Assembly (NCBI GenBank): GCA_027886175.1
Contig: JAJNNQ010000137.1
Location: forward strand, 38,550,001 to 38,614,000
Source: Phylloscopus collybita
Lineage: Eukaryota > Chordata > Aves > Passeriformes > Phylloscopidae
Direction: 5' to 3'
DNA length: 64,000 nt
Shown: positions 59,673 through 64,000 of the stretch, piece by piece
Position numbering within the stretch: the first letter of the stretch is position 1
Layout: every line of letters begins with the position of its first letter
The notes under the pieces: model-generated
The model's input: the letters and a program-made list of their open reading frames with translations, nothing else
Database searches by the model: none
Told to the model about the DNA's origin: nothing
Program-made: the position numbers and the translations under genes

Positions 59673-61424
59673 GCTGCTCGTTTAAACATTTTGTTCTGAT
59701 GACACTTGGCCAAAACAGATTGTAGGAAGAAATATTAATTAGAAACATCTAATCACCATCCATACTTTTGCCTTCTGTCATAGGGAACATGGAGAACAAG
59801 CAAAACCAGAATGATGTCTTTGCTGCCTTTGAAGTCCTAGGAGCCTTGGTTACAAGGTTGCACTGAAGAAATGGGTAGCATTATACCTGATGTCACTTAT
59901 TAGCTTCTACTGCATGTTAAACTTGACTGAAAGCTAATTTATGCACACTGATAGTTGGGCTCGGAGAGTGGATTTTAGCTCAAAGAGTAATAGTTAATAT
60001 TTTAATAGACCAGTGGTTCTGCTCATTTGGCCTGTTGGTGGCATTTACTCATGGTGACTGTAGAATCTGGTGCTAAGTGTTGTTTAAATGTGTGTGTGTA
60101 TTTTATTTGAATGACAGAGAATCAGTACTGTGGCTGCTGAGGTCTGTATCTCCACTGGAAACTTTTGGGGCTTTTTATAAATGTGAAATTGCTCACCTTT
60201 GGATCAAGTGAAATCGGGGTCTGTATTGTTCAAGGCTAAAAGAGAAGCAGCTTTCCTCAAAAGCCAGCTTTTCTGAATGAAGAAAATCATACAGAATTTC
60301 ACAGTCATTTCCATACAAAGAGTGAATGCCTGAGCAGCCCCAGAGTAGGTACCAAAAACTGTGCAACCAGCACTGTAACTGAAGGAAAGTGGTAGAGGGA
60401 CCCTACTTTAGAGAGGGGTTACCAAGCTCAGTGTGGCTGCTGTTCTCTCCAACAGTGCTACCCCCTTCAGGGTGAAAATCCTTGGAATAGGATGGCTGCT
60501 GTTTGAAATATAACATGGCTTGCAAATTGGTTACCATACTTGTAAGACTGCTGTTTCACGTTTTCAGTGCAGCCTTGAAGAATAAAAGGGTGGTTATGGT
60601 CTATTAGTTCATAAATCCTCAGACAGAGCTAGAGTTGAACTCCATCTTGAAGTTCTATGAGTCAAAGTAGTTCTGGGCTATGCTTGGAGCCCCTTGAATA
60701 TTCTCCCTGTGAAAAGCAGAGTAAGATACATCATGACACAGTCTCCTCTCAGATAATCTCTGAGATTGTAATGTGAATGGTAAGGAGATAGAGACCTGGT
60801 GAAATTCATGACCTGTTTAATGAAAATTCTTTATCAAGAAGATTGTGTTGGTGATCACTCAAAACTTTCATTAAAAAAGGCAATTGATAAATAAAAATGT
60901 TTGCAATTACTTTTTTTTTTAAAAGCAAAACTGATCTATTTGTGGTAAAGGAATGGTCTTTTAGCAACAAAAATTAGCTTTTTTTCTTATGCTTGAGTTC
61001 TCTTACAGTGTCAGTTAAAATGAATTTGTAAGTTACAGTTTAAGTATTAACATTTAAGAAGCACAAGTGTGAGTTTTGGTGCAAAACATTTATGCTGCTA
61101 CTGCCATGTTTTTCAAAAATTAAAATGATCAGAATAGGAACTACTTTATGCCATGTAGAATGATCAAAAGGATATGGTTCTTGGTTCTTTATGAAAAGTA
61201 ATACATGATATGTTACTTTATTTTTCAGCATCTTCATAGAGTTTTTACTTTATGTAGGATGGCTGACATGTTTTAGGATTCATCTTATTTTATAATTTTA
61301 AATTTCTATTTGAAATACTGCATTTTTAAGGAAGCTACTGATGAAAATAATCTTTTGACAATATTGATTCGTCTGGCTTTTACTTCTAGGCCAGTGTTTG
61401 AAAATGGCAATCAAGTTGTTTAAA

Positions 61425-61570
61425 CAGAAAAAAAACCCCACGAAACCAAAAACTGAACAAACCAGAAAAGCAAATAAAAACAAGAAAAAACCAAAACAAA
61501 CAAAACTCCTAAACAAACAGGAAACACAACCAAAAAACCCAAAGAAAACACTTCAAAAGCACAGAGATCA
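61425..61570. repeat. A/C-rich impure simple repeat
   Basis: About 145 bases almost without T, built of AAACC, CAAAAC and AAACAAAC units. The Lys/Thr/Asn-rich plus-strand frame and Phe/Leu-rich minus-strand frame read from it are compositional. Confidence 0.85.
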
Positions 61571-63259
61571 GCAGGATATTAATATCTGTGGATGGTTAGC
61601 AATCAACTTGGAGAAGTAAAAAATGTGCCAGAGAGCTTCTTTATGTCAGGGAAGGAGCACAACACTGCAACAAAACACTTGATATGCACACCCCACAATG
61701 CTACCCAAAATGTGTTATAAGATCTAAACATATTTTCTAATCTTTCTGCCCAAGGCTAATTTTCATTTGGAAGGCATAATAAAGTAGCAGAATAATTAAA
61801 ACTTACAGTACAAAAGATGAAGCAATGCAGAATTCTAGATTAGTTCCGGTTGTTCCAATTTCAACATCAATAACCCGAAATAACTGTTCTAAAGATGAAG
61901 TATACCCTCTGAAAATCATACTGGAATTACCCAATGAGAGAGGCATGGAACTAGAGATAATTCTGGTTACTATTTTTCAGTAGGGTTCAGAATGTTAATG
62001 CTTTGGTTTGTAATTGGTTGCCAGAGCAAGTATAGTGATGCTGGGGTGGCTGTTCAGCTGCTTGCATGTGTGGTCACGTTTGGTTTTTTTCTTTTACTAG
62101 ACAAAGAGTTTTTATTCATGAACTTACACTAATCAAGAAATAGATTTTAAAGCAATTATGTCATCTACAGAATTGGTTGTAATTATGAAGAACATTAATC
62201 AACAGTCCTGATCTGTCTGATTAGTAATTTTTAATCATAAGCAAAGAAGAAAACACAACTGTATTGTAAATAAAAGTAATTGAACTCCATACTCTGGCTT
62301 GTGTTCAAATGTATGCCAAGAGGCAGTCAGTATGGCCTAGGCTAGTTGGTCAGAGATGCATTGGTTTGCCCAGGTTTTAAGTTAACTAGGCATATAAGGG
62401 TGTCTCTCAATCAGCCACATGTGTGTGCTACTTCATTATTGTCTAGTCTTCCATGTTGTATGGTCAGCACCAAAATAATCTCCTGCATGTGTATGAGCAT
62501 GTTTCTTGCTTTTGTGCATTTACTGTTTTTTACAGGAAAAGCTAAAACCACCTGAAAAAACCCCCAGAAATCAAATCAAGCCCCAAACCTTGTCTCCTCT
62601 GGTTTACACATCTAGTTGGAGTCACTTTGGTCTCCTGCAGGTGGTTTCTCCCCCTTTGTAGTAAATTTGCCTCCCTGACCTGGGGCAAGGGGAAACAAGT
62701 CTTTTTTGATATGTTGGTAGACTTGCCAAAAAGTATATATAGAGAATAATTTTACTTACTTCTAGTTAAAATAACTGCTCTTGTTTTTTTTCATTTGGTA
62801 ATGTTGTCACAATAAAATACAGTTGTAAAATTTCATAGTGAGGCCCTTATGAAGACAAGTGATATTCACCGAAGTCAGAACAAGTAGGTAAACAGCATCC
62901 AGGCCTTGACCAAAACAAGCTTTGCTTGGGGTAAAAACGTGTCAGTATGCCTAACAAATTTGATCACAGCCTATGTGCATGGCATATTTTGGAATATTGT
63001 AGGGTAATTATGGCAACTACCTTGGATGATCCCCTTCACTAAGTTTAGACAGAAGGGGAATATGCATAGTCAGTGCTATGACAAAGCCTCGATACTCAGT
63101 TATCATGCTTCATAACTAAACTTACTTTGTAGTAGGAAAATTATCTCAGATGCATAGTTTGATTGGGCATAAAAACCAAGTTATGTTTCTTTCTTAAAAT
63201 GATGTGTTTCTGTGTAAGTTGAATCTTCTCTTCCCCTCAGTCTTTTACATAAACACTGT

Positions 63260-63480
63260 TTCCTTAGCACTTTACGTAGTGCTCTTCAGGTTCAAAACCC
63301 TTTACACAAATTATTGTAATTAGTTCTCACATTTCCTCCGAGAGAGGTAAGTAAATATCATTATCCTCGTTTTTACAGATGGGGACTCTTATCTGGAGAG
63401 GTTAAGTAACTTGCCTAAGGCCACAAGGGGGAATATTGTCATGGCTAGTCCTGAAAACTCAAGAGCTGTTACCTTGGTCC
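63260..63480 (+). mobile_element. Ancient L3/MIR-type retroelement
   Basis: The match to the conserved 3' half of MIR/L3 is long and in order. It has an AGCACTTTACGTAGTGCTCT block near 63266, AAAACCCTTTACACAAATTA near 63294, GTTCTCACATTTCCTCCGAG, then GTAAGTAAATATCATTATCC near 63348, TTTTACAGATGGGGAC near 63371, GAGAGGTTAAGTAACTTGCC near 63396 and TAAGGCCACAAGGGGG near 63416. These elements are older than birds, yet this copy is unusually easy to recognise. Which of L3 or MIR it is cannot be settled by eye. Confidence 0.75.
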
Positions 63481-64000
63481 TTTACTTCATTTGCTAGTTG
63501 ACAACTCAAGTTGTTATTGGTTACTTCTGTGTTGTAGAAACTTGTTCTGTGATTTTACTGCCTGTGTCTTAGCCGTAATTTAAAGAAAGAAGAAATTGGA
63601 TTTTCTGTAGATAGATTTATAATATAGTAATACAGCCTCCTTCAACAGGAATGCCAGGTGACTTTCCTGCTATGCCTGTAATTAAGTAGAAGAGGTAGTA
63701 GGCAATGCCCATTACAATTTTCCACATGATACTGCCCAGTCCACAGAGACTTTGTCCATTCAGGTCATGTTATGCCCGCAGCTCTGCTTATTTGGAGATG
63801 CAGAATGTACAGCCTATAGAGTTTTTTTCCAAGCTATTATGTTGGACCTAATAAAAATACAGATACTGATTTTTTTTGTGCTTCTGTAGAGAAATGTATT
63901 TTTTCTTACATAAAGAACATACAGAAGCAGGGATCTGTGGGTTGTTATTTAAGTAATTCAAAATACTACATGCATTTTGTTATGTTTTTCAGGCTGTTGT
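63481..64000. other. AT-rich sequence, possible acceptor at window edge
   Basis: No gene recognised. The last bases read TTTTGTTATGTTTTTCAG followed by GCTGTTGT, a fair splice-acceptor shape with AG at 63991-63992. The window ends before any exon could be judged. Confidence 0.25.

Larger units (their letters stand above)
53162..63255. other. AT-rich putative intron sequence
   Basis: About 10 kb with no gene recognised. It holds the T44 tract (56334-56377), the dyad at 59652-59672, the candidate exon at 59111-59243 and the A/C-rich tract at 61425-61570. A 135-codon minus-strand frame (57341-57748) and a 119-codon minus-strand frame (58970-59329) show no recognisable motif. Confidence 0.4.

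Noticed and set aside
61298..61619. Lys/Asn/Thr-rich plus frame and Phe-rich minus frame
   Set aside because: Both come from the A/C-rich simple repeat.

Overview
This window reads as AT-rich nuclear DNA of a bird, most likely a songbird or another neoavian. The evidence is the repeat content. There are 3' ends of CR1 LINEs, the dominant avian retrotransposon, and a minus-strand solo LTR of a type I know as very common in neoavian and passerine genomes. There are also relics of old amniote L3/MIR-type elements and many impure A/C-rich or T/G-rich simple repeats. I see no prokaryotic gene organisation, no CRISPR array, no rRNA and no tRNA that I can support. The species cannot be named from this.

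The main landmark is one strong CpG island at about 28.5-29.9 kb. It is TATA-less and carries GC boxes and two CCAAT boxes in opposite orientation about 34 bp apart. On its right, a plus-strand splice donor of form CAG|GTAAGG lies at 29321/29322. On its left, a minus-strand donor with the same CAG|GTAAGG core lies at 28511/28510. The simplest reading is a bidirectional promoter: a first exon and the start of a long first intron running right, and a divergent transcript running left. I could not recognise either gene.

Left flank (1-28.5 kb): AT-rich, no recognisable protein-coding gene. It holds two CR1 remnants (951-1382 and about 20983-21285), an old palindrome-like repeat (14.5 kb), a homeodomain-motif-dense AT-rich block (11.87-12.06 kb), several small tandem duplications, and weak candidate minus-strand exons (26.1, 24.2 and 20.4 kb) that would fit a leftward transcript.

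Right flank (29.9-64 kb): probably intron of the rightward gene. It holds a GC-richer block at 42.05-43.16 kb that is a good candidate enhancer, a CR1 tail (44.2 kb), the solo LTR (45.9-46.45 kb), L3/MIR-type relics (40.4 and 63.3 kb), long homopolymer tracts, a G-quadruplex-type tract (53.1 kb), a homeodomain-type dyad (59.65 kb), and weak candidate plus-strand exons (45.8, 47.8 and 59.1 kb). None of the open reading frames matched a protein I know. The longest lie in the CpG island and follow from its GC content. All exon calls outside the CpG island are low confidence, because vertebrate introns contain many pseudo-exons.
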